Assembly: GCF_001544615.1 (NCBI RefSeq)
Contig: NZ_FCNV02000001.1
Span: 1,116,001-1,180,000 of the forward strand
DNA length: 64,000 bases
Direction: 5' to 3'
Source of the DNA: Caballeronia concitans
GTDB taxonomy: Bacteria > Pseudomonadota > Gammaproteobacteria > Burkholderiales > Burkholderiaceae
In this document: positions 27,927 to 35,756 of the stretch, piece by piece
Numbering within the stretch: the stretch's first letter is position 1
Layout: each line of letters opens with the position of its first letter
Position numbers and translations under genes: made by a program
The notes under the pieces: generated by a model
The model's database searches: none
Seen by the model: the letters and a program-made list of their open reading frames with translations, nothing else
Told to the model about the DNA's origin: nothing

Positions 27927-28742
27927 TTAATCAGTTGTATCGGTGGAAAAGGGCAATTCGGGTTCGGCTGGCGCGTCGGCGGTCTTACTGCCCTTTGCGC
28001 GACGGCGCTTGCCCGCGTCCTGCTGCGCAACTCGCGCGGCTTCGGCCGTTTCCGCAGCTTCGCCGAGCGTGAGCGTGGAGCCGTCCGGCAGCTCGAATTC
28101 CGCGACGATCACGGGCGCGCCCGCCGTCGGCTCGACGCGCATCAAATGCGACGCACCGAGCCACGCCAGCTGTTCCGCGACGGCATCCGCGTTCGGATGA
28201 AAGCCCGTGAGCGAGCGCAGCAGGATGCCGCTCTCGGGCAACGCGTCGCCCGGATGGCGCGGCGTGTCCCACGGGATCAGCGAGGGCAGCACGCCGTGGC
28301 CGGCGTCGCCGCACGCGGGGAACGCGCCGTCGTCGGGAACGGTGAGGCTCCAGGTATTGCCGCCGCGCGACATCGCCACGACAGGTGCGATGCGTTCCGG
28401 ATACTGCTCGCGCCAGCGCGAGAGCGACTTCGGCCGATCCACGCGCGCTACCCAGTGCACGAGTTGCGGACCATTCGCGAGGCGTTCGTGCATCGCGGGA
28501 TCGTCGAGCGCGAAGAGGCGGGCGCGCGGCGCTTCACGCGGCGCGGCGGCCGGATCGACGGCGATCACTTCCAGATACGCGCCACCCCACAGGTTCAGCA
28601 GGCGATTGTGCGTGCCCATCAGCGGATGCGCGCCGCCCGGCGCGGTCTCAATGCCGAACTTCGCGGCGACGAACTGCGCGCCTTCCTCGAGCGTGCGGGC
28701 GGCGATCACGAGATGGTCCAGTTTCAGCGGATGAGCGGTCAT
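27927..28742 (-). CDS. VOC superfamily (glyoxalase-like) protein
   Basis: 271 residues; the ATG at 28742 is followed at once by KLDHLVIAARTLEEGAQ, the normal opening of a glyoxalase_3-type domain. HPLMGTHNRLLNLWGGAYLEVIAVDP forms the first metal-site strand region. A C-terminal basic extension (about 230-271) is outside the domain. Substrate unknown. It is divergent from a MocR-type regulator with 188 nt between them, which makes it a candidate target gene of that regulator. Confidence 0.82.
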   Translation of the reverse strand: MTAHPLKLDHLVIAARTLEEGAQFVAAKFGIETAPGGAHPLMGTHNRLLNLWGGAYLEVIAVDPAAAPREAPRARLFALDDPAMHERLANGPQLVHWVARVDRPKSLSRWREQYPERIAPVVAMSRGGNTWSLTVPDDGAFPACGDAGHGVLPSLIPWDTPRHPGDALPESGILLRSLTGFHPNADAVAEQLAWLGASHLMRVEPTAGAPVIVAEFELPDGSTLTLGEAAETAEAARVAQQDAGKRRRAKGSKTADAPAEPELPFSTDTTD

Positions 28743-28856
28743 GGTCAGCGGTGAGCGAAATCGGGCCGTTAGCATAACCGTTCGCCCGGCGGGGCGAAAA
28801 GCGCGCTGATTCGATTGCCGGAACGCAAAATGTAGCCGTAACCACCAGAACAGTAA

Positions 28857-28887
28857 CGGTACAATCGGCCAGATTGGATTCGGTACA
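28857..28887 (+). promoter_or_regulatory. Direct repeats and -10 in front of the MocR-type gene
   Basis: CGGTACA occurs at 28857-28863 and again at 28881-28887, 24 bp apart, on one face of the helix within about two turns. The first copy overlaps TACAAT (28860-28865), a good -10. MocR/GabR regulators usually bind two direct repeats in the divergent promoter, so this is a plausible operator; not tested. Confidence 0.5.
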
Positions 28888-28930
28888 GTTTTCAGCCGAT
28901 GGCGTTAGCGCCGCTGACGAGGAACCCGCA

Positions 28931-30421
28931 ATGTCCGTCCCGCTCGATCAAATTCCCGCCCCGCACGACGCCAGCCCGCTCACGCTCGTCGAACAGCTGG
29001 TTCAATGGGGCCGTCGACGCATCGACGAGCGCGTGTTTCGCCCCGGCATGCGCATGCCGTCGATCCGCAAGCTCGCCATCGATAAAGGCGTGTCGCGCTT
29101 CACCGTCGTCGAGGCTTACGAGCGGCTCGTCGCGCACGGCTATCTCGATTCGCGGCGCGGCTCCGGTTTCTACGTGCGCGATCGTGTCGTGTCGGCGGCG
29201 AACGCGGTAGGCGCGTCGGGCGCGGCGGCGCAGAGCGAGCCGGTTCAGAGCGCCATCGACGTCGTCTGGCTCTTGCGCAACATGCTGCATACCGCGAGCC
29301 CGGAAAAAGGCCCGGGCCTCGGTTATTTGCCGGGGCGCTGGCTGGACGGCGAACTCATCACCAACGCGCTGCGCTCGATGAGCCGCCTCTCCGGCGCGCA
29401 AATGCTCGGCTTCGGCACGCCGCAGGGCTTCCTGCCGCTGCGCCAGCAATTGCAGACGCGGCTCGCGGAACTGGAGATCGGCGCGTCGGAGCAGCAGCTC
29501 GTGCTCGTGTCGGGCATCACGCAGGCAATCGACCTGATCGCGCGGCTCTACGTCAAACCGGGCGATGCCGTGATCGTCGGCGATCCGGCGTGGTTCCAGA
29601 TGTTCGGCCGATTCGCGTCGCAGGGCGCGCGGCTCGTCGGCATGCCGTATACGCCCGACGGCCCCGATCTCGACGCGCTCGAAACGCTCGTCGCCACGTG
29701 GCGGCCGAAAATGCTCATCATCAATTCGGTGCTGCACAACCCGACCGGCACGTCGCTGACGGCCGCGCAGGCGTTTCGCATCCTGCAACTCGCGCAGCAA
29801 TACGACTTCATCGTCGTCGAGGACGATGTCTACGGCGATCTCTGCCCGACCGGTTATCCCGCGACGCGCCTCGCATCGCTCGATCAGCTCAAACGCGTGA
29901 TCTTTCTCGGCAGCTTTTCGAAGACGCTCGCGGCGAATCTGCGCGTGGGCTATGTCGCGGCGTCGGCGGACGTGGCGAAGGCGCTCGCCGACCAGAAGAT
30001 GCTCGTCGGCATGACGAGTCCGGAACTGAACGAGCGCGTCGTCTACAAGGTGCTGACCGAGGGACATTACCGGCGACACGTCGAGCGGCTGCGCACGCGG
30101 CTCGACGGCGTGCGCGACAAGACCGCGCGCATGCTCGAACGGACCGGCCTGCGGCTATTCACGACGCCCGAGGCGGGCATGTTCCTCTGGGCCGATGCGG
30201 GCGTGGATTCGGATGGTCTCGCGGCGGCGGGTCACGAAGCGGGCTTCCTGCTGACGCCCGGCAGCCTGTTTTCGCCGCAGCAGTCGCCGACGACGTGGAT
30301 GCGCTTCAACATCGCCAATTGCGGCGATCCGGCGTTGCCCGCGCTCATCGAGGGCCATCTGGAGAAAGTCGCGCGGCGCGGCGTTTCGGCAGATGACGGC
30401 GATCGGACGGCGCGTCGATGA
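28931..30421 (+). CDS. MocR/GabR-type regulator (GntR winged helix plus aminotransferase domain)
   Basis: 496 residues from the ATG at 28931, which has GAGGA 9 nt before it. The GntR winged helix spans about 18-85 (RMPSIRKLAIDKGVSRFTVVEAYERL). The aminotransferase-like domain follows, with the PLP lysine K331 (GSFSKTLAANLRVG) and EDDVYGD at 297-303. MocR proteins sense PLP or an amino compound through this domain and control vitamin B6 or amine genes. The likely target is the divergent VOC/transporter/aminotransferase/RidA set. Its last 77 nt overlap the convergent HExxH gene. Confidence 0.9.
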   Translation: MSVPLDQIPAPHDASPLTLVEQLVQWGRRRIDERVFRPGMRMPSIRKLAIDKGVSRFTVVEAYERLVAHGYLDSRRGSGFYVRDRVVSAANAVGASGAAAQSEPVQSAIDVVWLLRNMLHTASPEKGPGLGYLPGRWLDGELITNALRSMSRLSGAQMLGFGTPQGFLPLRQQLQTRLAELEIGASEQQLVLVSGITQAIDLIARLYVKPGDAVIVGDPAWFQMFGRFASQGARLVGMPYTPDGPDLDALETLVATWRPKMLIINSVLHNPTGTSLTAAQAFRILQLAQQYDFIVVEDDVYGDLCPTGYPATRLASLDQLKRVIFLGSFSKTLAANLRVGYVAASADVAKALADQKMLVGMTSPELNERVVYKVLTEGHYRRHVERLRTRLDGVRDKTARMLERTGLRLFTTPEAGMFLWADAGVDSDGLAAAGHEAGFLLTPGSLFSPQQSPTTWMRFNIANCGDPALPALIEGHLEKVARRGVSADDGDRTARR

Positions 30422-30926
30422 AATCCGCGAGCACGGCTTCGAAGAGCGCGAGCGCATCGGGCGCGTGGCGGTAGCGCGGTTCGTAGAGGCGGCTCGGGGC
30501 GTCGCGAAAGCGCAGCGCGAAATAATCGGCAAGCAGGTTGCCTTGCGCTTCCATGTTGTAGTCGGACAGACGCCTGCCAACGCCGAGCCTGTAGCCGTAA
30601 TCCAGGCCGATGCGGATCGCGCCGCGCGTGCGCACCCAGTAGCCGAGCTGGAACTGCCAGACGTGCGTCATCTCGTGGATGAACCACATCTGGTCCGAGA
30701 TGCCGCACGCGGCGAAATCGTCCTGATGACAGGCCGGCGGAAAATAGAGGTTGCCGTTGGGCGCCATCGCGGTGTGCGGCGGCTGCAGTCCGAACGGCAG
30801 ATACGGCCGCGCGTGGACGCGGACCGTCGAGTAATCGATCGCATCGCGAAAAACAAGACGCGCGAGCGCGATTTCGTCCGGCGTGAGCGGACGGACACGG
30901 CGATCGGGCGTGCGTGGCAAAAGCAT
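30345..30926 (-). CDS. HExxH metalloprotein of unknown role (often labelled Vgr-related)
   Basis: 193 residues from the ATG at 30926; the longer frame upstream is not supported. A zincin-like HEMTH lies at 84-88 ([11 protein letters not shown]), and E127 in [13 protein letters not shown] could be the third metal ligand. Such proteins have been annotated as Rhs/Vgr-related, but no type VI secretion gene is near and no PAAR or Vgr core is present. No signal peptide. Its 3' end overlaps the MocR-type gene on the other strand by 77 nt; its 5' end faces htpG. Confidence 0.7.
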   Translation of the reverse strand: MLLPRTPDRRVRPLTPDEIALARLVFRDAIDYSTVRVHARPYLPFGLQPPHTAMAPNGNLYFPPACHQDDFAACGISDQMWFIHEMTHVWQFQLGYWVRTRGAIRIGLDYGYRLGVGRRLSDYNMEAQGNLLADYFALRFRDAPSRLYEPRYRHAPDALALFEAVLADFIDAPSDRRHLPKRRAARLSPDGPR

Positions 30927-30984
30927 GGCGGTTCGTTTCGATGAATCGGGATGCGGATGCTGGCGAAACGCGCGGGCATCGGCT

Positions 30985-31012
30985 CTTGAAAAGGAACGGA
31001 TCGGCCTCATAT
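30985..31012 (+). promoter_or_regulatory. Heat-shock (sigma-32) promoter of htpG
   Basis: CTTGAAA at 30985-30991 is a perfect -35, followed by a 13-nt spacer and CCTCATAT at 31005-31012, seven of eight positions of CCCCATNT. It lies 96 nt before the htpG ATG and matches the known heat-shock control of this gene in proteobacteria. Confidence 0.8.
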
Positions 31013-31107
31013 CGGACGAATTCGCCGGGGCGCGCAATTTTACGCTGCACGAAAGCGCGCCCGGCGGCCTGACAGCTATTGACGAACCCAACTCAGAGGA
31101 CCCGACC

Positions 31108-33012
31108 ATGGCGCAAGAAACCATGAGCTTTCAGGCGGAAGTGAAGCAGCTTCTGCACCTGATGATCCATTCGCTCTACAGCAACAAGGAAATTTTCCTG
31201 CGCGAGCTGATTTCCAACGCGTCCGACGCCGCGGACAAGCTGCGCTTCGAAGCCATCGAAAACAGCGCGCTGTACGAGAACGATCCCGACCTGCGCATCC
31301 GCGTGTCGTTCGACAAGGCCGCGCGCACCGTCATCATCGACGATAACGGCATCGGCATGAGCCGCGACGAAGCCATCTCGCACCTCGGCACCATCGCGCG
31401 TTCGGGCACCAAGGAATTCTTCTCGAAGCTCTCCGGCGACCAGCAGAAGGACGCCGCGCTGATCGGCCAGTTCGGCGTGGGCTTCTACTCGGGCTTCATC
31501 GTCGCGGACAAGATCACGGTCGAGACGCGCCGTGCCGGTCTGCCGGCGAGCCAGGGCGTGCGCTGGACGAGCGCGGGCGAGGGCGACTTCGAGATCGAGG
31601 ACATCGAGCGCGCGCAACGCGGCACGACCATCACGCTGCATCTGCGCGCGGACGAGGACGAACTGCTGTCGGCGCATCGGCTGAAGTCGATTATCCAGAA
31701 GTATTCGGATCACGTCGCGCTGCCCATCCTCATGAAGAAAGAAGAATGGGACGCCGAGAAGGGCGAGATGGTCGAGAAGGACGAGGACGAGACCGTCAAC
31801 CAGGCGAGCGCGCTGTGGACGCGTTCGAAGAACGACATCACGGACGAGCAGTACAAGCAGTTCTATCAGCACATTTCGCACGATCACGACGATCCGCTCG
31901 CGTGGACGCACAACCGTGTCGAAGGCCGCAGCGAGTACACGCAACTGCTGTACGTGCCGAAGCACGCGCCGTTCGATCTGTGGAACCGAGAGCATCGCGG
32001 CGGGCTGAAGCTGTACGTGAAGCGCGTCTTCATCATGGACGATGCCGAGCAACTGCTGCCCGCGTATCTGCGTTTCGTGAAGGGCGTGGTCGATTCCGCC
32101 GATCTGCCGCTCAACGTCTCGCGCGAAATCCTGCAGGAAAGCCGCGACGTGAAGGCCATTCGCGAAGGCGTGACCAAGCGCGTGCTGTCGATGCTGGAAG
32201 AGATCGCGACGTCGTCGGCGGAAGCCACGGAAGACGCCGACAAGCAAAAGTATCAGACGTTCTGGAACGAGTTCGGTCAGGTGCTGAAGGAAGGCATCGG
32301 CGAGGACTTCGGCAACCGCGAACGCATCGCGAAGCTGGTGCGCTTCGCATCGACGCATAACGACAGCGACGCGCAGAACGTGTCGCTCGCGGATTACGTC
32401 GCGCGCATGAAGCCCGAGCAGACGAAGATCTACTACGTCACCGCCGACAACTGGCAGGCCGCGAAGAACAGCCCGCATCTCGAAGTGTTCCGCAAGAAGG
32501 GCGTCGAAGTGCTGCTGATGACGGATCGCGTCGACGAGTGGATGCTGTCGTTCCTGAACGAGTTCGATGGCAAGCCGTTGCAGAGCGTCGCGCGCGGCGA
32601 TCTGGATCTCGGCGCGCTGAACGACGAGGAAAAGCAGCAGCAGGAGAAGGTCGGCGAGGAGATGAAGCCGCTCGTCGAGAAGATGAAGGAAGCGCTCGAA
32701 GGCAAGGCGAAGGACGTGCGCCTCACGTTCCGCCTGACCGATTCGCCGAGCTGCCTCGTCGCGGATGAAGGCGACATGAGCGGCTATCTGCAGCGCATGC
32801 TGAAGGCGGCGGGGCAGAAGGCGCCGCAAGCGGAGCCGATTCTGGAAGTGAATCCGGATCATCCGCTCGTGAAGGCGCTGAATGCCGACGACGCGAACTT
32901 CGGCGACTGGTGCCATCTGCTTTTCGATCAGGCGATGCTGGCCGAAGGCGGCGTGCTGGAAGATCCGGCGAGCTTCGTCAAGCGGACGAATGCGTTGTTG
33001 CTGGCGCGTTGA
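31108..33012 (+). CDS. htpG: Molecular chaperone HtpG (Hsp90)
   Basis: 634 residues, the normal bacterial Hsp90 length. The GHKL ATP site is clear: [22 protein letters not shown] and [11 protein letters not shown] in the N-terminal domain. The middle domain carries the NVSREILQ loop with the catalytic arginine, and the C-terminal dimerisation domain ends with the [10 protein letters not shown] region. The start at 31108 has GAGGA upstream. A sigma-32 promoter is present and a strong terminator follows, so it is probably a single-gene unit under heat-shock control. Confidence 0.97.
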   Translation: MAQETMSFQAEVKQLLHLMIHSLYSNKEIFLRELISNASDAADKLRFEAIENSALYENDPDLRIRVSFDKAARTVIIDDNGIGMSRDEAISHLGTIARSGTKEFFSKLSGDQQKDAALIGQFGVGFYSGFIVADKITVETRRAGLPASQGVRWTSAGEGDFEIEDIERAQRGTTITLHLRADEDELLSAHRLKSIIQKYSDHVALPILMKKEEWDAEKGEMVEKDEDETVNQASALWTRSKNDITDEQYKQFYQHISHDHDDPLAWTHNRVEGRSEYTQLLYVPKHAPFDLWNREHRGGLKLYVKRVFIMDDAEQLLPAYLRFVKGVVDSADLPLNVSREILQESRDVKAIREGVTKRVLSMLEEIATSSAEATEDADKQKYQTFWNEFGQVLKEGIGEDFGNRERIAKLVRFASTHNDSDAQNVSLADYVARMKPEQTKIYYVTADNWQAAKNSPHLEVFRKKGVEVLLMTDRVDEWMLSFLNEFDGKPLQSVARGDLDLGALNDEEKQQQEKVGEEMKPLVEKMKEALEGKAKDVRLTFRLTDSPSCLVADEGDMSGYLQRMLKAAGQKAPQAEPILEVNPDHPLVKALNADDANFGDWCHLLFDQAMLAEGGVLEDPASFVKRTNALLLAR

Positions 33013-33035
33013 TGGTTTGATGCGGTGAAGAAGAG

Positions 33036-33067
33036 CGCGCCGCCGGGGAACCGGCGGCGCGTTTTTG
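33036..33067 (+). terminator. Terminator of htpG
   Basis: An 11-bp perfect G+C stem (33036-33046 with 33051-33061) with a GGAA tetraloop, then TTTTTGTTT. One of the clearest terminators in the window. Confidence 0.9.
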
Positions 33068-33141
33068 TTTGGCCCTGCAATACTTGTTGAATGGCGGCAA
33101 GGTCGAATCTCGAACTCCGGCGCGGTTCTATAATCTCCGCC

Positions 33142-33846
33142 ATGTCGATTCCCAACGATCCCGCCGATGCTCACTGGCGCATCACGCCGCATCCCGCCTG
33201 CACCGACGATCAAAAAGACTGGCTCACCCGCGGCGGTTCTCTCACCGCTCACTTGCGCGTGCTCGGTGCGGTAACGGTCGATGTGACGCGCGAAGCCGTC
33301 GATATTCCGTGGCGAGACGAATGGCGCGCGATCGGCGTCACGCCGCGCACACCCGTCTGGACACGCGAAGTCACGCTGAAAGTCGACGGCGTGCCGTTCG
33401 TCGCCGCGCACAGCATCGTCGCGCTTTCGCACAGCACGGGCGTATGGCAATCGATGCGCCGTTTGCGCACGCGCCCGCTCGCGGAACTGCTTTATAGCGA
33501 CAGCAGCGTGTCCCGTTCGATGCTCGCGAGCCGCGTGCTGACCGCGCGTCATCCGCTCTATCGGCTGGCGGCGCAAAGCGCGAAGCGAGCCGGCGCGCCG
33601 CACGCACCGCACGCACCGCACGCACCGCACGCACCGCACGCACCGCACGCACCGCACGCACTTGTGGCGCGCCGATCCGTCTTCGTGCGCCACGGCGCGC
33701 CGCTGATGGTCACCGAATGCATGCTCGATGCGCTCTGGCGCAAGCTCGCCGCGTCGCACGGCGAGCGGCATCATCGCGAACATGCGCGTGCTTACGGGCA
33801 TCTCGCGTCGCATGCGAAGCGCGTCGTGCGCGGCGAGGCCAAATGA
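33142..33846 (+). CDS. ubiC: Chorismate pyruvate-lyase with an internal repeat array
   Basis: 234 residues, longer than the 165 of E. coli UbiC. The enzyme splits chorismate to 4-hydroxybenzoate and pyruvate, the first step of ubiquinone synthesis. Recognisable blocks are [13 protein letters not shown] with the active-site arginine and, near the end, [17 protein letters not shown] with the conserved glutamate. Between HPLYRLAAQ and ARRSVF lies a run of seven Ala-Pro-His units plus one Ala (residues 152-173), encoded by a 9-bp tandem repeat. It falls in a loop between conserved strands, so the enzyme may well tolerate it. The ATG at 33142 starts the family-like N-terminus. The stop overlaps the next start (ATGA). 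Confidence 0.85.
   Translation: MSIPNDPADAHWRITPHPACTDDQKDWLTRGGSLTAHLRVLGAVTVDVTREAVDIPWRDEWRAIGVTPRTPVWTREVTLKVDGVPFVAAHSIVALSHSTGVWQSMRRLRTRPLAELLYSDSSVSRSMLASRVLTARHPLYRLAAQSAKRAGAPHAPHAPHAPHAPHAPHAPHALVARRSVFVRHGAPLMVTECMLDALWRKLAASHGERHHREHARAYGHLASHAKRVVRGEAK
33595..33660 (+). repeat. 9-bp tandem repeat inside ubiC (Ala-Pro-His codons)
   Basis: Six exact copies of GCACCGCAC (33604-33657), preceded by one variant copy GCGCCGCAC (33595-33603) and followed by a partial GCA. The unit is three codons long, so copy-number change by slippage would keep the reading frame. It is not a CRISPR array: there are no spacers. Confidence 0.95.
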
Positions 33847-34349
33847 AACTCGCAGGCTTTCCGCCGATCGGCGATCACGCGACGCACACGCTCATTCTCG
33901 GCAGCTTTCCGGGCGTCGCATCGCTGGCCGCGACGCAGTATTACGCGCATCCGCGCAACCAGTTCTGGCGGCTCGTCGGCGCGGCCATCGACGAACCGCT
34001 GCACGAACTCCCGTACGACGCGCGCATCGGCAAGCTGCTGCAAAACGGCATCGGCTTATGGGACGTGCTCGCCGCATGCGAACGCGAAGGCAGTCTCGAC
34101 AGCGCGATCCGCAACGCATCGCCGAACGACTTCGCCGCCTTTCACGTGCGCTTTCCGAAGCTGCGCAAGGTGTGCTTCAACGGCAAGACATCGGGCAAAT
34201 TCGCGCCCCTGATCGGCGCGGCGGGGTACGCCACGCTCGTGCTGCCGTCGTCGAGTCCGGCCAATGCTATCCTCTCGTTCGACCAAAAATTGCGCATCTG
34301 GCGCGACATCCTCACTCATGACGAATCTGATCAAGCGCGCGTCGGCTGA
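33843..34349 (+). CDS. DNA-deoxyinosine glycosylase-like protein (UDG superfamily)
   Basis: 168 residues. LILGSFPG (17-24), [10 protein letters not shown] (33-42) and VLPSSSPAN near 140 are the motifs of the hypoxanthine-DNA glycosylase branch of the uracil-DNA glycosylase superfamily. It would remove deaminated adenine (hypoxanthine), and perhaps uracil, from DNA. The start codon overlaps the ubiC stop by 4 nt, so translation is coupled, and its own 3' end overlaps the next gene by 32 nt. Assignment to the family is good; the base specificity is inferred. Confidence 0.83.
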   Translation: MKLAGFPPIGDHATHTLILGSFPGVASLAATQYYAHPRNQFWRLVGAAIDEPLHELPYDARIGKLLQNGIGLWDVLAACEREGSLDSAIRNASPNDFAAFHVRFPKLRKVCFNGKTSGKFAPLIGAAGYATLVLPSSSPANAILSFDQKLRIWRDILTHDESDQARVG

Positions 34350-35217
34350 AGCCCGCGCGTTCGGCCGCAAGAAAGACAGCGGCAAGCAAGCACGCCGTAA
34401 CAAGTCCGATGCCGACGACCTCGCCAACGCACCGCGCATCGACGCGCCGCGCAAGCCGCGCTTCGCGCCCGTGACGTTCTCCGAAGAAGGCGGCGTGCGC
34501 TTCCTGCATTTCGGCACCGAATGGGTCCAGGGCGCGATGCGCCTCAAAAAGCCCGATCACATCGAACTCGAATACGCGCAGCAGATGATGGCGTGGCTGC
34601 TCTTCATCGAAACGCCCGAGCGCATCGTGCAACTGGGCCTGGGCGCGGCGGCGCTCACGAAGTTCTGCTACCGGTTTTTGAAGCGCGCGAAAGTGGAGGC
34701 GGTGGAGCTGAATCCGGCTGTCGTCATCGCGGCGCGCGCGATGTTCGAGTTGCCCTACGACGACGCCCGCCTCACCGTCACCGAACGCGATGCGTGGGAG
34801 TTCGTCAACGACCGCGCGAATCACGGAACCATCGGCGCGTTGCAGATCGATATCTACGACGCCACCGCGCGCGGCCCCGTGCTCGACAGCGTGTCGTTCT
34901 ATCGCGCATGCCGCGCGTGTCTCACGCCGGAAGCGGGCGTCGTCACCATCAACCTGTTCGGCGATCATCCGAGCTTCGTGCGCAACATGCGTCACTTGAA
35001 CGAAGCATTCGATCGCCGCGTGATCGCGCTGCCCGAAGTGCACGACGGCAATCGCGTCGCCATCGCGTTCGCCGGACCCGCGCTCGACGTGCCGTTCGCC
35101 GCGCTCAACGAACGCGCGAAACTGCTCGAAGCGCAACTCGGCCTGCCCGCGCGCAAGTGGGTGCAGGGCCTCGTCGAAAGCGCCGGCGTTCCGGCGAACG
35201 GCTCGTTCACCATCTGA
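34318..35217 (+). CDS. Spermidine synthase-like protein
   Basis: 299 residues. A Rossmann domain with IVQLGLGAAALTKF as the nucleotide-binding loop and VEAVELNPAVV with the acidic residue after beta-2 marks the spermidine synthase/PMT fold. The first ~45 residues are basic and disordered-looking. Typical aminopropyltransferase D/E residues (the GGGDG loop) are replaced by LGLGAAA, so true spermidine synthesis is doubtful; many such proteins are methyltransferase-like with unknown substrates. The ATG at 34318 lies inside the end of the glycosylase gene (32-nt overlap), and a longer frame upstream is not needed. Confidence 0.78.
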   Translation: MTNLIKRASAEARAFGRKKDSGKQARRNKSDADDLANAPRIDAPRKPRFAPVTFSEEGGVRFLHFGTEWVQGAMRLKKPDHIELEYAQQMMAWLLFIETPERIVQLGLGAAALTKFCYRFLKRAKVEAVELNPAVVIAARAMFELPYDDARLTVTERDAWEFVNDRANHGTIGALQIDIYDATARGPVLDSVSFYRACRACLTPEAGVVTINLFGDHPSFVRNMRHLNEAFDRRVIALPEVHDGNRVAIAFAGPALDVPFAALNERAKLLEAQLGLPARKWVQGLVESAGVPANGSFTI

Positions 35218-35304
35218 GCGCATCGGCACGCATTGCACCGACGCAGGGCGTGACCCCGTTACAAGTGTCTTTCACGTAAGGAGAATGGTCGGGATTCCCC
35301 CTGC

Positions 35305-35332
35305 TTGACCGTGTTTTGGCGGTCCCTATACT
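35305..35332 (+). promoter_or_regulatory. Sigma-70 promoter of the DUF3311-SSS operon
   Basis: TTGACC (35305-35310), a 16-nt spacer and TATACT (35327-35332). It lies about 176 nt before the DUF3311 start, so the transcript has a leader of roughly 165 nt with several G+C-rich inverted segments. One of the best consensus matches in the window. Confidence 0.7.
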
Positions 35333-35507
35333 CCTCCTGTTATTTCGGGGGCGCTTCCAGCGGCGTGACTGCCTGCCCGCCGCACCGGCCGAGCCCGCAG
35401 GCTCTCCGGGCGCGGCTCGAGAAGCGCATGCTCAAAACAAAGCGAACAATTTGCATGGGACCGGAGTAACGGGCAATGTCCGGCTCTGGCCGCAAGAGGA
35501 GACGGTC

Positions 35508-35756
35508 ATGGCTTCCGATCCGAGCCGAACAGGACAACCGCGCAACAAACATTGGCTCTGGCTGCTGATCCTTCCGTGGATCGGCGTAGTATGGGTGCCG
35601 TTCTACAACAAGATCGAGCCGGTTCTCTGGGGCTTTCCGTTCTTCTACTGGTATCAGCTTCTCTGGGTGCTGATCAGCGCGGTCATCACGGCGCTCGTCT
35701 ACAAGAAGACGAAGGCGCTGCCTTCGGGCCGTAACGCCCAGGGAGGTGCGCGATGA
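35508..35756 (+). CDS. DUF3311 small membrane protein
   Basis: 82 residues with two membrane helices (about 17-33 and 45-66), the HWLWLLILPWIGVVWVPFYN stretch forming the first one. DUF3311 proteins are found almost always in front of a sodium:solute symporter gene and are thought to be its accessory subunit. That is the case here: its stop overlaps the start of the SSS gene (ATGA). An AGAGGAGA ribosome site precedes the ATG at 35508; the frame is open further upstream but that part is untranslated leader. Confidence 0.85.
   Translation: MASDPSRTGQPRNKHWLWLLILPWIGVVWVPFYNKIEPVLWGFPFFYWYQLLWVLISAVITALVYKKTKALPSGRNAQGGAR

Noticed and set aside
30345-30926. Type VI secretion component, because HExxH proteins of this type are named Vgr-related
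   Set aside because: No VgrG core, PAAR, Hcp or other T6SS gene; only the HEMTH motif can be supported.
33595-33660. Possible CRISPR-like array
   Set aside because: The 9-bp units are directly joined, in frame and coding; there are no spacers or cas genes.
31093-33813. Leftward open frame of 906 codons opposite htpG and ubiC
   Set aside because: It mirrors htpG codon for codon and has low-complexity content, including an Arg-Cys-Val run that is just the ubiC repeat read in reverse.
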